Assembly: GCA_000226015.1 (NCBI GenBank)
Contig: JH155463.1
Coordinates: 5,405 to 51,169, forward strand
Reading direction: 5' to 3'
DNA: 45,765 nt
Origin: Mnemiopsis leidyi
Lineage: Eukaryota; Ctenophora; Tentaculata; Lobata; Bolinopsidae
Below the pieces are notes generated by a model that ran no database searches, was not told the DNA's origin, and saw only the letters and a program-made list of their open reading frames with translations. The position numbers were made by a program, and so were the translations under genes. Shown here piece by piece: positions 10,778 to 22,900 of the stretch; positions within the stretch are counted from its first letter, which is position 1; the number at the start of each line of letters is the position of its first letter.

Positions 10778-10875
10778 AACGTATATTAACCGGGAGGAGT
10801 GACAAATATTGGCCAATGAGAAACTAGAAAGCATTGCAATTCGATTTGTTACCCCTCTCAAAAAATACCTTTCTC
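10778..10875. mobile_element. Palindromic MITE-like element, copy A
   Basis: A 98-bp imperfect inverted repeat. The left arm has GGGAGGAGTGACAAAT and GGCCAATGAGAA. The right arm, read on the other strand, has AAAGGTATTTTTTGAGAGGG followed by GTAACAAAT. It shares its arm words with elements at 22034-22148 and 39940-40057. No coding capacity. Confidence 0.65.
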
Positions 10876-11436
10876 TTTTGGTTTATTAATTTTTAATTGA
10901 GTGTAAAATTTTGTTAATTTGTTATTCATGTTAATTTGTTATTGGACCTTACCAACGTTAACAAGTACTACTTAAGTTGAAAATTTGATATTCTAAATTC
11001 ATTTTTGAGTCTCTCTTTTGTCGTAGCATGTTTCCTCTCAGCTGTAGTCACGACCAATTTAAGTCAACTATTTGTTGGGTTTAATGCCCTTGTAGCGTTT
11101 TGTTATAGTGCGTATACTGTGTAAATATTTGCCGTTATTACGTTTATAGTACTAGTACTAGTAGAAGTACTAGTAGTAGAGAAAATTGGTATTGTTTTTA
11201 TTAGATTAAACTTCCTCATCTTGTCTTTCGAGATATTTTTAAAAATTAAGTAACTTTAACTATAATCGAATCACGAATATCAATTCAAGAAATCGCCGTC
11301 CCTCTGTCTGTATTTTGATTCTAGTTCTACATTAACTGTGCTACTAACGCTCTCTGGTGAGTATAGCAAATACTATCATAGTCTGAAAAACTATATTTCA
11401 CACAAAGTAAATTGTTCCCTGCTCAGTCTGCAATTT

Positions 11437-11442
11437 TTTATT
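11437..11442 (-). terminator. Poly(A) signal of the PLAC8-like gene
   Basis: AATAAA on the minus strand, about 90 bp after the stop at 11530. The interval holds a few CAGTCTGAACG repeats. Confidence 0.6.
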
Positions 11443-11529
11443 CAAATCTATCAGTTGACCGTACTACAGAGTCTGAACGCAACTGGTATCAGTCTGAACG
11501 CAGTCTGAACGTACCAGTTCCATACTTCA

Positions 11530-13329
11530 CTAGACTCTCTGAACCGACTGTCCTGGCTGCATCTTCACCTGAAATTTAACTTTTTAGAAAACCTTTTTGT
11601 CAACATTTTGGTTTCGCAAGTCGTCCAAATTAAAGGAAGGTGTAAACTTAAATAAAAGTAAGATGTATACTAAAATAAAAGTAATGTCTAAACTATAATA
11701 AAAGTAAGGTGTAAACTAAAATAAAAAGTGAGATGTGAACTAAAATAAAAGTTAGATGTGAACTAAAATAAGAGTAAGGTGTAAACTAAAATAAAAGTAA
11801 GGTGTAAACTAAATTAAAAGTAAGGTGTAAACTAAAATAAAAGTAAGGTGTAAACTAAAATAAAAGTAAGGTGTAAACTAAATTAAAAGTAAGGTGTAAA
11901 CTAAAATAAAAGTAAAGTGTAAACTAAAATAAAAGTTAAGTGTAAACTAGAAGTATAAAATATAGACCTGTCTGGCACCTTGTACCATGGCACAAAGTGG
12001 ACAGCAGCATACGATCATCAGATCGTTAAACAGACTCCCCTCGATACCGTACTTTTCTCTGATCTGAGAGAATATTAGTGTTTAGTGTTTAGAGATTAGA
12101 TAATTGTAATGTCGATAATTGTAATAGTTGATAATTGTAATGTTATTTTCACTATTATATGGCAACAAACGTAGGAAACCCGCTCTGAAAACTTAAATTA
12201 TGCCTAGTAGAGGTCCATTTGCTGTAAATATTGACATTTGCAAATTAAACGGGCTAGCATGAGGGGCCCTTCAAAACGTCATATTTGTTTGAACCGATTT
12301 CTTCATACTGTGCAACTCTAAAGTCTATATTTGCTGCACCCTGGGCGTCTTGCCCAGGGGATTTCAACGCGAGACAATAATTATTTCGACAGACAATTCG
12401 CTTTATTGTATTTGTAGCAATTGGCTGGATGGCAGATTGTGACAGCCGTTTTATGGGGTTATTGCGAAATTAATGCAAGTCTTTGTAACATCTCTTTAGC
12501 GTTTTTAAGCATTCTTCTTTGCTGATTTCATCGCGGTGTCTAGATAAATGATAGTTTATTGGATGACTTAGTGGACCAGATGGCATCTCAATCTAATTCC
12601 AAGTCTTGAAGATAATCTCACCTTCACCACGCCGGTGTCCAACATCGTTATTTGCCTGACATTAATTACATGGCTGACTGTATCTTCCTCCTATCCTCCT
12701 ATCTACCTTCACATAACGTTGTTGCTTGTTAACCTTGTCTAATCTATGTCGTCTAACTTGTGTCGGACTTGTTGTGATATATGATAAAGAAATTACACGT
12801 GCAGAGCTGAAAAGTGGGAGTTGGAGCTCAGTACTCACCCTGCCGCGCATTGTGATTACGCAGTACAAGTTAAGCAGAGGAACAAACATAGAGAGCGCAT
12901 ACATCAGACAGTCCTCTCCCATCGCTTCAGCTGTCTGACCTGGGAATTAAAGGGAAATTAGTTGTTAGATGGTTCACCTCTGGTCTTGTTTGCAGGTTTG
13001 GCTGGATTTGGTTCTGGTAGTGGCGAAATTGTGGCTCAGTTTGTTGCTGTTTCAGGATAGCCCTTGGACCGACTATTCAGATCACGTTAATCCCGTATAA
13101 CTCCATGCTGTTTTGAAGTTTTAAGTAGGTATATGATTAAGATAGTTCGATAGTTCAGCAGTATCAAAATCAAAAGAACAGTCGAAGAATTAGACTCTAA
13201 CCGAATATCCAGCATGGCGCAATGTAGGTAAGACAACAGAGACCAATATCCTCAAAACAGCTCATCAGACCGAAGGACCAGTCTGCTGGGGGAGGAGGCT
13301 GAGCTCCTGCTGCTGGAGGTTGTTGTTCC
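11530..13329 (-). CDS. PLAC8-domain Cys-rich protein (5' end missing)
   Basis: Four exons join in phase on the minus strand: 13329-13202, 12939-12839, 12063-11968 and 11568-11530 (TAG), giving 120 residues. After a Gln/Pro/Ala-rich start comes a full PLAC8 domain: DWSFGLMSCFEDIGLCCLTY, then APCWIFG, a Met/Leu-rich hydrophobic helix with NLYCVITMRGR, REKYGIEGSLFNDL and CCCPLCAMVQGARQ. The spacing of W, CFEDI-CC, PC, R-KYGI-GS and CC-PLC--VQ is the family pattern. PLAC8 proteins are small Cys-rich, often membrane-associated proteins, linked in plants to cation or metal transport and cell size and in animals to differentiation. The function here is not shown. The first exon, which must end in phase 2 upstream of 13331, was not found, so the start is open. 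Confidence 0.88.
11636..11957. repeat. 23-bp minisatellite in the last intron of the PLAC8 gene
   Basis: About 14 tandem units of 23 bp with the core AAGTAAGGTGTAAACTAAAA. It lies within the intron 11569-11967. Read on the gene's strand, each unit contains TTTATTTTAG, an acceptor-like polypyrimidine-AG. Confidence 0.9.
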
Positions 13330-13357
13330 CTGGTGACAGTTAGTTGGTTAGCACCCT

Positions 13358-13433
13358 GTGTAGGGTTCCTTAACGTTCCTTAGCAACCAGCGAGAGTGTA
13401 GGGTTCCTTAACGTTCCCTAGCAACCAGCGAGA
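13358..13433. repeat. Two direct copies of a 38-bp unit
   Basis: Two adjacent copies starting GTGTAGGGTTCCTTAACG and ending CAACCAGCGAGA, differing at one base. They lie just upstream (gene sense) of the first identified PLAC8 exon, presumably in an intron. Confidence 0.8.
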
Positions 13434-15688
13434 CCCTCTTTTACGGGATAACTGCTGCCCAACTATGCAACGTCAGTTATAATGGACGTGTGTTAGACAT
13501 GACACTCAACTTTAGGCTCGAGATTAGAAGCCATATAAAAGTTGTTGTGGTAACTGGTTCCTATCTGATTGCCAATACAGCTCACACGTGGTTCTATGAA
13601 GATTAATGTCTGATCACGTTTTGTCTTTTGAGAGTCTAGCAAAGCTATCTAGTAGCTAGCTATCTAGTAGCTAGCTGGAGAGAGAGTTGTGCTTATAAAC
13701 GTGCTACTTATAACGTGTGTAAACGTGCTGCTTATCACCAACCAAACTTGTTGATTTCATTTATTTATTCGGTTTTTATATTAATTGCTGTTTGTTATTT
13801 TAATGCAAGTACTTACATTTTTGCACTGGATCTGAAGCGCCCTTGCTGAATTTTGATATTCGTTAGAGTCGGTGAAAAATTTATTAGAATCGGTTAAGGG
13901 TCTGCCCTTTTCCTTTCAGTAGGGTCGCAGTAGTATTAACATTTAAATTGTAGAACTCAGAAATACTATTTCCTAACAGTTACTTTTTTCTCTTGGATTA
14001 GAAGTAAAGACGACAAAAACTATGCAACAGAAGTTACTTGAAGTATTTCAGCAATACAACGGCTGATCAAGGCAAAAATATTCGCAATAGGATAAGGTAA
14101 TCATGTTTAATAAATATCAAATATGTAATCTGGTGAAATGTGTGCCTGGTTAAAAACAGGCTAAGAAATGAAAGCAGAACGTTTAAGAGAAGAAATCGGT
14201 TAGTTTTCCGTGAGGCAGCATCATGTATCAGAATTAGTCAAATACAGAGTACTAAAGGTATGCAGTATTCAGTGAGTCATATACCACTAATCACCAATCA
14301 CTGTTATCGACAAAAGTAATCAGCCAATCACGGTGTGTCCTGCTGATGAAGACTTTTGGCGGGCCCTGTTGCTACATGTCTTACACAGATTTTCAGTATA
14401 TCAAGTTAAAAGTGCGGCTAGATTTAATCTGCTTACTTTCTTGGGGTAGAAAATAGGATAAAACGCATGCTAAACTATGTAGATAAGGTATTTGAGTTGC
14501 ATGATTCTTTGCTGTTAGTCATAAGAGAAGGAAGAGATAGGTTGAGATCACAACTTTAATCAATGATGTGTAAACTGAGTGTGTTATCTTAATGAGCTAA
14601 TTACACGTGGTGAAAGAGGCAGGGGTCGTGTACTGATACAAGCAAGGGCTTATTGGCAGACTCGGAGGACAGAGAAATACAAAATAAGGAGCTCGATAAA
14701 ATACTTTAAATCTAAGACATTCAATTAGGAAAAACGTAAAAAATTAGTGAACCAAGAATAAGCTGAACAACTTGTCTGATGGGAAAATTATTTAAAACTC
14801 ACATGGATAACTGAAGTTCGAATTCGATATTTCTTACCTTCAAGATGATATCTTGACTATTTTACAAGACTTGGTATAATGGGGGCAAATGGAACAAAGA
14901 CCATCTGCTTCATTCTAAAAAATTGAATATGAATTAATACTCCAATAGCTCAATAGATTTCTGCGTCACCTATTTATTTGCACAAAATAATTTCGTGTGT
15001 TCAAACTTCAGAACAATGGCTTTGTCTGGCATCCAATTTGGCAGAACTTTTCCCAACCCTCCAACTTCTTTATTCATAAGGCGACTGTACACGACCTACA
15101 TCCTTGCAATAATCAATACCAACACCAGGTTCTCTTGTTAGGAACCAGCGCCTTTAACAATACTTGATCATGTTAGGAACCAATAATCGAGATTTTGAAG
15201 TAGTCATTTTAGTCAGACGAAGAATGAAATAATACAGTACTCAATTCGTTGAAATTGTTTCAATAATGGATTGTCTGTCAGACAACTCAATCCTCATGGT
15301 AATTATATCCTAAATATTTTAATTTAAGGTTACTTAAATATACTTCCACCACCCTCGGTATGAATAGCATGATATTTCAAAACTTAAACAATTGAAAGTT
15401 TTTTAATTGAATTTGTCCTTATGATCTCATATCTTTTAGTCGATCAAATACAATAACACTAGGTATCAAATGGCTAAACCTAAGTCTTTGGTAGTTACAA
15501 AAATATTGTTCCATCATCGTTAGTATCAATCAATTACGATTAATTTTACTGATTTTACTCAAAGAGAAATTTTGGATTTTACCCCGGTTCTTCTATCTCA
15601 AAGCGCCAATCTCTTATAATCTCACCCGTTCATAGTACTATAATAGCGTTCTTGTATTCTAGCATTGCAGTTACTTCTGTGTCAAATA
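13434..15688. other. Probable 5' region of the PLAC8 gene and spacer
   Basis: The missing first exon of the PLAC8-like gene should lie here or further right. I see no ORF or exon I can defend. A self-complementary TAGCTATCTAGTAGCTAGC tract lies near 13650-13675. The rest is plain A/T-rich sequence. Confidence 0.4.
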
Positions 15689-16645
15689 TTACTTCCTCCC
15701 CATAGAACGATCCCTTCCTCCTCTAGGTGGTTCTCGTGGTAAACTCGGATCTCGTCCTCCCCTGGGTAAGCTCGGCTCTCTGGGTGCTCTGCCACGGGTA
15801 ACACTCGGTTCTCTTGGAGCTGGAGGTTTTCCAGGACCGCTGTTCCTATGGAACCGTCCTCTTGTAACCGGGGCAACCACTTCCACTTCTACTTCGGGAT
15901 CTGACTCCATCCCGTAGTAGTCCACGTCCCTGGAAGATTTTGGGGATAGAAGGTCCACATTAATTATTGCAGAAACAAATATGATTGTCTTCGTAACAGC
16001 GCAGGAACTTAAAGTGTCTGCAATACTTAGCCGTAAAAATCCGCTTATGGTTCTGGTTAATTGTGCGATTGAAGGTTCATTGGTTTTACGGTTGAAGTTA
16101 CACTTATTGTCCGGTTAAAGATACACTAATTGTCCGGTTGAAGTTACACTTATTGTCCGGTTAAAGATACACTAATTGTTCCGGTTGAAGTTACACTTAA
16201 TGTCCGGTTGAAGTTACACTTAATGTCCGGTTGAAGTTACACTTAATGTCCGGTTGAAGTAACACTTAATGTCCGGTTGAAGTTACACTTAATGTCCGGT
16301 TGAAGTAACACTTAATGTCCGGTTGAAGTTACACTTAATGTCCGGTTAAAGTTACACTTAATGTCAGGTTGAAGTTACACTTATTGTATGTTTGAAGTTA
16401 TACTTATATTGTCCGGTTAAAGATACACTTGTCACTTATTGTCTGGTTGAAGTTACACTTTTTTATAATGTATGGCTTAAATTACACTTGTATTGTTCGG
16501 TTGAAGTTACACTTATTGTCTGGTTAAAGTTACACTTATTGTTAGAACTTACCCGGGTGGACCTGGCGGAGATCGGTCCGATTCTTGCTGGCTTATCTCC
16601 TCGCTGTAATCCACGGAAGGGCTCTCCTTTTTCTTACTCTGTCGT
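15689..16645 (-). CDS. RG/RGG-rich basic protein, 3' exons only
   Basis: Two minus-strand exons join in phase 2: 16645-16553 and 15929-15689 (TAA), with a 623-bp intron between. The first encodes RQSKKKESPSVDYSEEISQQ and then ESDRSPPGPP. The second has an acidic piece (DYYGMESDPEVEVEVV) followed by an Arg/Pro/Gly-rich tail with repeats of the type PREPSxxRG and PRGG, ending GGRDRSMGRK. The first exon starts in phase 2, so at least one more exon lies upstream; I could not find it. The composition (RGG, KKK, Ser/acidic stretches) resembles the neighbouring family genes, but no block alignment supports common descent, so kinship is inference. Confidence 0.6.
16085..16546. repeat. 23-bp minisatellite in the intron of the RGG-rich gene
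   Basis: About 20 tandem units of 23 bp with the core GTCCGGTTGAAGTTACACTT. The right half is more degenerate. It fills most of the intron 15930-16552. Confidence 0.9.
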
Positions 16646-16918
16646 CTGAAAACGGTATGTTGTTAGAGAAAGGGATGTGATTTAATGTAATTTAGGGGGA
16701 GGGGGTCAACTTATTTGTTGTTTATGTGGAACTAGGTAGTTGGTTTTTGAAAAAAATAAAAAGACAAGCAAAACAAAAGAAAAGTCAATCCAACATTACT
16801 TTTATTTTTGTTTCGTTTAAATTTGTTTGCTTTTTATGGAGGAGTAAAGTTTTGAAAAACCCAAAGAAAAAAAAATAGGTCCTGGAATAATCTATCGCCG
16901 AATCGGATTCAGGAGAAA

Positions 16919-16978
16919 CAAGTCTGTTGTCCTGGAAACAAGTCTGTTGTCCTGGAAACAAGTCTGTTGTCCGGAGGA
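16919..16978. repeat. 20-bp repeat, three copies
   Basis: Three tandem copies of GTCTGTTGTCCTGGAAACAA, the last diverging at its end. They directly abut the decayed transposase fragment and mark where its reading frame stops making sense. Confidence 0.85.
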
Positions 16979-17374
16979 GACAATCAGAAGGTCGAGCGTG
17001 CAGTTGAAGTATATCTTCCAGTCAGCCTAGACGGTGTTCTCTGATAGTCCAGTCATCTGGAATATTGCAATTCCACTCATTCCCCTTATGCTCAAGCAGA
17101 AAAGGAGTTGGATGAAGGTCTTCAGTGCGATTTTCTGTCGAGAAAGAGCGCTATTTGTTCTGATGTTTCTGTTTTTCTTGCAGGGGGAGCACCGCCAAAT
17201 AAGTCCGTCGGGAGTCTTAGCGGAGGAGCAGGGAACCAGGGACATAGCAGCGTTACAACCAGGGTAGGACAATAAGTTCTTCAGAAGGTTCTTATTGAAG
17301 AGGAAGTCTCGTGCTCTCTCTAGGGATGCAGTGGGTCGATTATAATCTCGTTGTGAAGGCGGCAGAGGACCATG
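16964..17374 (-). pseudogene. Merlin/ISXO2-like transposase N-terminal fragment
   Basis: The minus-strand frame from 17374 to 17027 reads 115 codons ending ENTV, then TAG (17029-17027), and resumes in the same frame with ADWKIYFNCTLDLLIVSSGQ to about 16964. The zinc-ribbon-like part YPGCNAAMS...IWRCSPCKKNRNIR, a helix-turn-helix-like piece (RGMSGIAIFQMTGLSENTV) and DW right after it are the usual start of ISXO2-type transposases (Merlin superfamily in animals). The catalytic DDE part is absent and the TAG breaks the frame exactly between ENTV and ADW, so this is a dead relic. No terminal repeats were found. Confidence 0.72.
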
Positions 17375-18177
17375 TTACCAATTTTTTGCAGTAATGCTTG
17401 CCTTACTTAATATAATCGTTACTTTCATTTGGCAATTATGTGATCTACTTTTAACCATAACACAATTGATAACAAACCAGTCCTCCTCGGGTCCAGTCTG
17501 TGGACTGGCTCGGGCTTCGTTGACACTGCCGTTATTCCATGATTTCCTCTTTGTGGCAATCATAAAAATAATCATATGTTTGAAATTATTCTATAAAAGG
17601 CACGTTCGATCTATAGATCGCTGACAAGCAAAACTTATCATGATTGGGCTTGATAGATGCGTTCTAGTGATCACCGCATTCACTGACCAACATATTTCAA
17701 ATCATCAAGTTTTACGCGATCGAGCTTGTGCTTCAGCCTTCAAATTAAGTCCTTAAATCTTAGTAGGGCAATAAATAGAGTTGAGCATATCTATCATCCC
17801 CATTTGTGAATCATCACGTACTTTCATCATTTATCAGCACTTGCTGTATAATAATATCTAACTTGATAGAGCTTGACTTCTTAACTGAATCTACTGCTCA
17901 TAATGAGGTAATGCAAGATCTTCTTTAAGTATATATCTGTCTATTCAGCCCTACAAACCAGGACTCTGCTTATATGTTTATACTTTATAACATGCACTGC
18001 AATGAATTCATAGAAATTGTTGGCTCAGTTTTCATTTTCTTTTGACAAATTTATTTGGTCTAAGAATTGATAGGATAAAAGAGGGAAGGAGCTGCGCTGG
18101 AGAGAAGAGGTAGAAGGACTTGGCTGTCCGGCCCTGACTTAACACTCGTACCTTCAGACTTATTTCCTACTCTCCCA
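17375..18177. other. Spacer, nothing recognised
   Basis: A/T-rich sequence without a credible exon. A perfect palindrome CGATCTATAGATCG lies at about 17606-17619. A purine-rich GAGGGAAGG...GAGAAGAG stretch at 18081-18108 ends in a donor-like GAGGTAGAA on the + strand, but no open frame supports an exon. Confidence 0.35.
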
Positions 18178-19065
18178 GACTTACATGCTTCCCAGATTTA
18201 CATGCTTCCCAGACTTCCATGCTTCCCAGACTTACATGCTTCCCAGACTTACATGCTTCACAGACTTACATGCTTCACAGGCTTCCATGCTTCCCAGACT
18301 TACATGCTTCCCAGATTTACATGCTNNNNNNNNNNNNNNNNNNNNNNNNNNNNNNNNNNNNNNNNNNNNNNNNNNNNNNNNNNNNNNNNNNNNNNNNNNN
18401 NNNNNNNNNNNNNNNNNNNNNNNNNNNNNNNNNNNNNNNNNNNNNNNNNNNNNNNNNNNNNNNNNNNNNNNNNNNNNNNNNNNNNNNNNNNNNNNNNNNN
18501 NNNNNNNNNNNNNNNNNNNNNNNNNNNNNNNNNNNNNNNNNNNNNNNNNNNNNNNNNNNNNNNNNNNNNNNNNNNNNNNNNNNNNNNNNNNNNNNNNNNN
18601 NNNNNNNNNNNNNNNNNNNNNNNNNNNNNNNNNNNNNNNNNNNNNNNNNNNNNNNNNNNNNNNNNNNNNNNNNNNNNNNNNNNNNNNNNNNNNNNNNNNN
18701 NNNNNNNNNNNNNNNNNNNNNNNNNNNNNNNNNNNNNNNNNNNNNNNNNNNNNNNNNNNNNNNNNNNNNNNNNNNNNNNNNNNNNNNNNNNNNNNNNNNN
18801 NNNNNNNNNNNNNNNNNNNNNNNNNNNNNNNNNNNNNNNNNNNTTCACAGACTTCCAAGCTTCTCAGACGTACATGCTTCACAGACTTACATGCTTCCCA
18901 GACTTCCATGCTTCCCAGACGTCCATGCTTCCCAGACTTACATGCTTCCCGGACTTACATGCTTGACAGACTTACATGGTTCGCAGACTTCCATGCTTCC
19001 CAGACTTACATGCTTCCCAGATTTACATGCTTCCCAGACTTCCATGCTTCACAGACTTACATGCT
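18178..19065. repeat. 17-bp minisatellite interrupted by an assembly gap
   Basis: Tandem 17-bp units with the consensus CTTCCCAGACTTACATG run from 18178 to 18325 and from 18844 to 19065. The run of N at 18326-18843 (518 bases) lies wholly inside the array, so its true length is unknown. Because 17 is not a multiple of 3 and units lack stops, three frames stay open on one strand; the long apparent ORFs here are artefacts. Confidence 0.92.
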
Positions 19066-19898
19066 TGTGGCCTCTAACCCATGAGATGAGAACTATAATT
19101 GCACCCAAAAATGACTGGCTCAAAGAGGCATAATTGCATTATTTTGCACTCGGCAATTTAAGTACATGGTATCAATATGACAACGTACATGGCTGCATCA
19201 AGGTTTTTATTTTAAGCATCTCTGTTTCTTTTTTTAAATAAACGATTATTGGTTCTGATAATCACACTGGTTTAGGACTTCTTATTCCAAGCAGCTTCCT
19301 AAAGGGGTGACATCGCTTTTAAGCGCATAGAATCCTTCATGTTGAACTTCAAATATAGCGGCTTCTTACGTAATCCAGAGAGTGTTATTTAAGATAAATA
19401 TTTCATAAGTGAAATGTTTCTCTTTATTGGGACTCTCTTGATATTGGAAAGTAACATTTTCATCGCACATATTTGCAGTTTGCTTAAATATAGATTAATA
19501 CAGTTTCCTGTTTAACGGGGTTAGTGATTTAACTAAGAATGCTCACGTACAGCTGGAATATTTCTTATTTTTACAGATTTAACGTTATGCTATTATCTAG
19601 AATCTGACCGGATATCCGGTATGGTCCGGTATCCACTCAATTAATTCTTTCCAATCCGGTCCGGTTTCATTTCCAAAATACCGAATTGGAAAAACTTAAC
19701 TTCTAAAAATTTCAAAATTAATCACTGATAATGAAATGCACATGATATTTGTAGCCGTTGACTGTGCCAAACTCGTGACAGCTCTAAACGATTCTGCATA
19801 ATTTCATCAGTACCATCGACTAACCATTTGGCTAAAAGTTGCCATCTTTATCCTGAGATCATGCTAATAAGTGTGTGATCATGAACTAAAATTTCTTA
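19066..19898. other. Spacer with CCGG-rich palindromic block
   Basis: No gene. At about 19606-19690 there are clustered inverted words (GACCGGATATCCGGTATGG, CCGGTCCGGTTTC, then ACCGAATTGG) in the style of the CCGGGA-rich block near 300-400. It may be a remnant hAT-like end or MITE. The rest is A/T-rich and featureless. Confidence 0.4.
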
Positions 19899-19904
19899 TT
19901 TATT
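19899..19904 (-). terminator. Poly(A) signal of the 405-aa family gene
   Basis: AATAAA on the minus strand begins 6 bp after the stop codon ending at 19910, giving a very short 3' UTR if used. Confidence 0.5.
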
Positions 19905-19909
19905 CAAGC

Positions 19910-22900
19910 TTACTTAGATCGTGGGTGTTTAGTTTCCTCTTCTCTTTTCTCCATTGTAAATATTTTTGAAAAGAAGCCCGGTTCCTCCTCAAGGCCCGCC
20001 CCATGATCCTCCTCCTCTCTCTTGGCGTGGAACCAACCCAGTACGCTGCCGCTTTGTGAGCCCCTCCCCTCCGTCTCTCCAACAGGTTCTGGTCCTGCTT
20101 TCTCGTGTCTGATGCCCGGAATGCGACCCTGGGGGTTGAGTTTATCCCATATAAGGTATAATGAGTAAGGATTAAAGATTGATCTGTATTAAAGTATTGA
20201 GTAGAAATTATGGTTTGATTAAACTTAAAGCAATTCATATGAGCGTTTTGCCGTAATTCGCTGACACGTGGCAAAGAAGCTGAACTTCAAGATTTCGTCG
20301 GGGCAATTCAAAATTAGAAATAGAATATTGGCAATTCTGATTTTATTAAGCCTTATATTTGGGGTCTTGCCGACGATGGTTTTCTCGGTGTAGTTCCACT
20401 GATGAAGAATTGACTTCCTTCACGTGAGGTAATCCGAGGTAGACCAATACATTTTATTAAACTCACCAACAAGCCTGGTGAAGGGCCCCTGCCGGCTTCA
20501 ATCTCCGCTTTGCACTTTTCTAGTTCCATCTCCAGCTCCGCTACCCTCTCTTCCAGGAGGTTCAGTCGCTCTCCGTTTACTCCCGCCTTGATATTAGCGG
20601 TTGCAATATATTTGAAGTGGTCGATTAAAACACTAAAAAGTAAGCAAGCAATTAAAGATTTTTGATGTTGTGATTTGCATCCTGACTTATTCAGCAATTC
20701 AATCTACAACCCATAGTAATATGAATCAACAAAAAAGTACGGGTCAACTTTAACGAAAACTTGAACTTAATTTTGTACAAAACAAATTAAAGTTAACTTA
20801 ATTCAAAAATGATCCTAAAAATACCGAAAATATTAGAAAATGTTTACACAAACCTCACTCTCTTCAAGAGCGACCAGGAGTTCGTTCATGACGGTCATCA
20901 GAGCGTTATCGTAAGTGCGGCGCTGTTCACGCAGAAGATCCTTAAAAGTAGCACTCTGGGCAGAAAACATCCTCAGCACCTGCAAATAAAAACATTTATT
21001 TTCTTCGTGCAGTTAGATTTCATAATCATAGGTTTTTTAGTCATCTGTTTAAAGTAAAAAACTAACTTTCTCCCTGGTGAAACTCACCTCCTCCCTTGTG
21101 ATCTGAGACTCCATAAGTTCCAGTTCGAGTTCCTCCTCGGCTTGCTCGCCGTCAGGGCCCATTTCTACCAGCTCCTCCACCTCAACTGTCTCTCCTGGCT
21201 GTCCGCCCTCCTTCTTAACTGTCTGTTCCGGATTATACCGTTAGAGAAATTTTATAACGTATTTACGTTTAAAGCAATAGTAGTGTGCTCTTTATTTTAT
21301 TTCGATAGCGATCCCTGGCGGGTATAGGCCGTCGGGAGTCTTATCTACGAGTCTTATCTATCTACATTTACAACAATTTTCATCAAGATTATTTCAAAAG
21401 TAATCTACTAATCTATGCTGGAGCAATGCTGGGTTTGATTTACCTGCGAAACAAATAATCGATTGTCATTGTAATCTTGGTTGGTCATGGTTTGATGGTT
21501 ATTTAGTTCAAACTCTTTGAGGCATATTTGTCAATGCAAGTTTATGATAAAATCTGCGAAATAAATAATCGATTGACGCTGCAATTTTGATTGGTCACGT
21601 TTTCAGTTGTTATTTAGTTCAAAATTTTTGTAGCATATTTGTCAATGCAAGTTAACGATAAAATATTTGAAATATATAATCGATTCATGACCTTACAACT
21701 TAAGATAGAGTACTGCATGGATTTAATACTCTGATGGTGGTATATTGTGTTCATCATGGTTATCAAATAAATTTTCGGTTTAGAATCGTTTTTCAAGTAT
21801 TGCATAAGATCTCATGTATCAAGCTGTTTATTTTCCCTGCTTTTATCACTCATGCACTTAATCTTATGCTCTAAACTTCAACTTACAAAAAGCCAATTGA
21901 GTATTAGAAAATAATGCCTTTTCTTTCTGAAAATTTGATAATCTCATTGCTTATTTGTATTTTATGTAGCTCAAACAATACCTATAGCCTGTCGCTCAGT
22001 GATTTATGATTTGGTAGTTTTTACAGTTTAATAGAGAAAGGTATTTTGGCATGGAGTCACAAATTTCACCCATTTAGAAGCCGTTTAGCACTGTTTTTAG
22101 CTTCTCAATGGTTCAAATTTATGACTCCTCCCCACAATACCTTTATCTGTGAACTTGGATAAATAAACCCTTTGTCTATGAGAATAATGTTAGGAGTGTT
22201 TTCAAGTTTCAGGAATAAAATTTGACAAAAAGTTATTTCCTTCAATTTTGCATCCAAAAACGGGACGGCAGACGTTATTGCCGCGTCTCAAACACAAAAA
22301 TCTAAACCTTTTAGTCAATTTAGTGTTAATTGCTATTTTTACATTGCTTTGAGTTCCACCATTTATAGCAGATAGATATTCAGATTTCAGGTGTTCTAAG
22401 TCAGAATTGAGTAACCAGCAGCATTTAGCAATTGTAAAACTAATTGTTCTTATCAAACCTTTTTGCGTTTGAAAAATCTGCGTTTCTTCTTCTTAATCTT
22501 GCTGATATCTGCGTTCAGATCAGCTGCAAAGTCCTGTTGATTTTCCGGGGCGTACACCTGAAAAGGATCAGTATCTTTTGATTTGTTTATTTCTATATCC
22601 CTGAGATATTTAGTTTTTGTCCATATGTTTTTCAGCTGAAAGTTTATTTTCTTTTTTCTATGTATCATAAACATAATACCGATTACTGTCCAAAATTATT
22701 TTTTCTAAATTTTATTCATCTCAATCACATTATTCCTTGGAAAAAAAGGTGAACCTCTTGGTGCATGTAAGCAATAGGCAATGACGATTCGATAATGAGT
22801 TAGGATCAGTTGGTCCACTTATCCGACTTACCTTTTGTATGTGTAATAAACATTATTTTTGATTACTATGATCATTATAGAATAGATATTTTTGCGGAAA

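Noticed and set aside
17034..17267. + strand ORF reading GGAPPNKSVGSLSGGAGNQG after a good TTGCAG acceptor
   Set aside because: The opposite strand carries a clear ISXO2-like transposase reading over the same bases, so this is its shadow.
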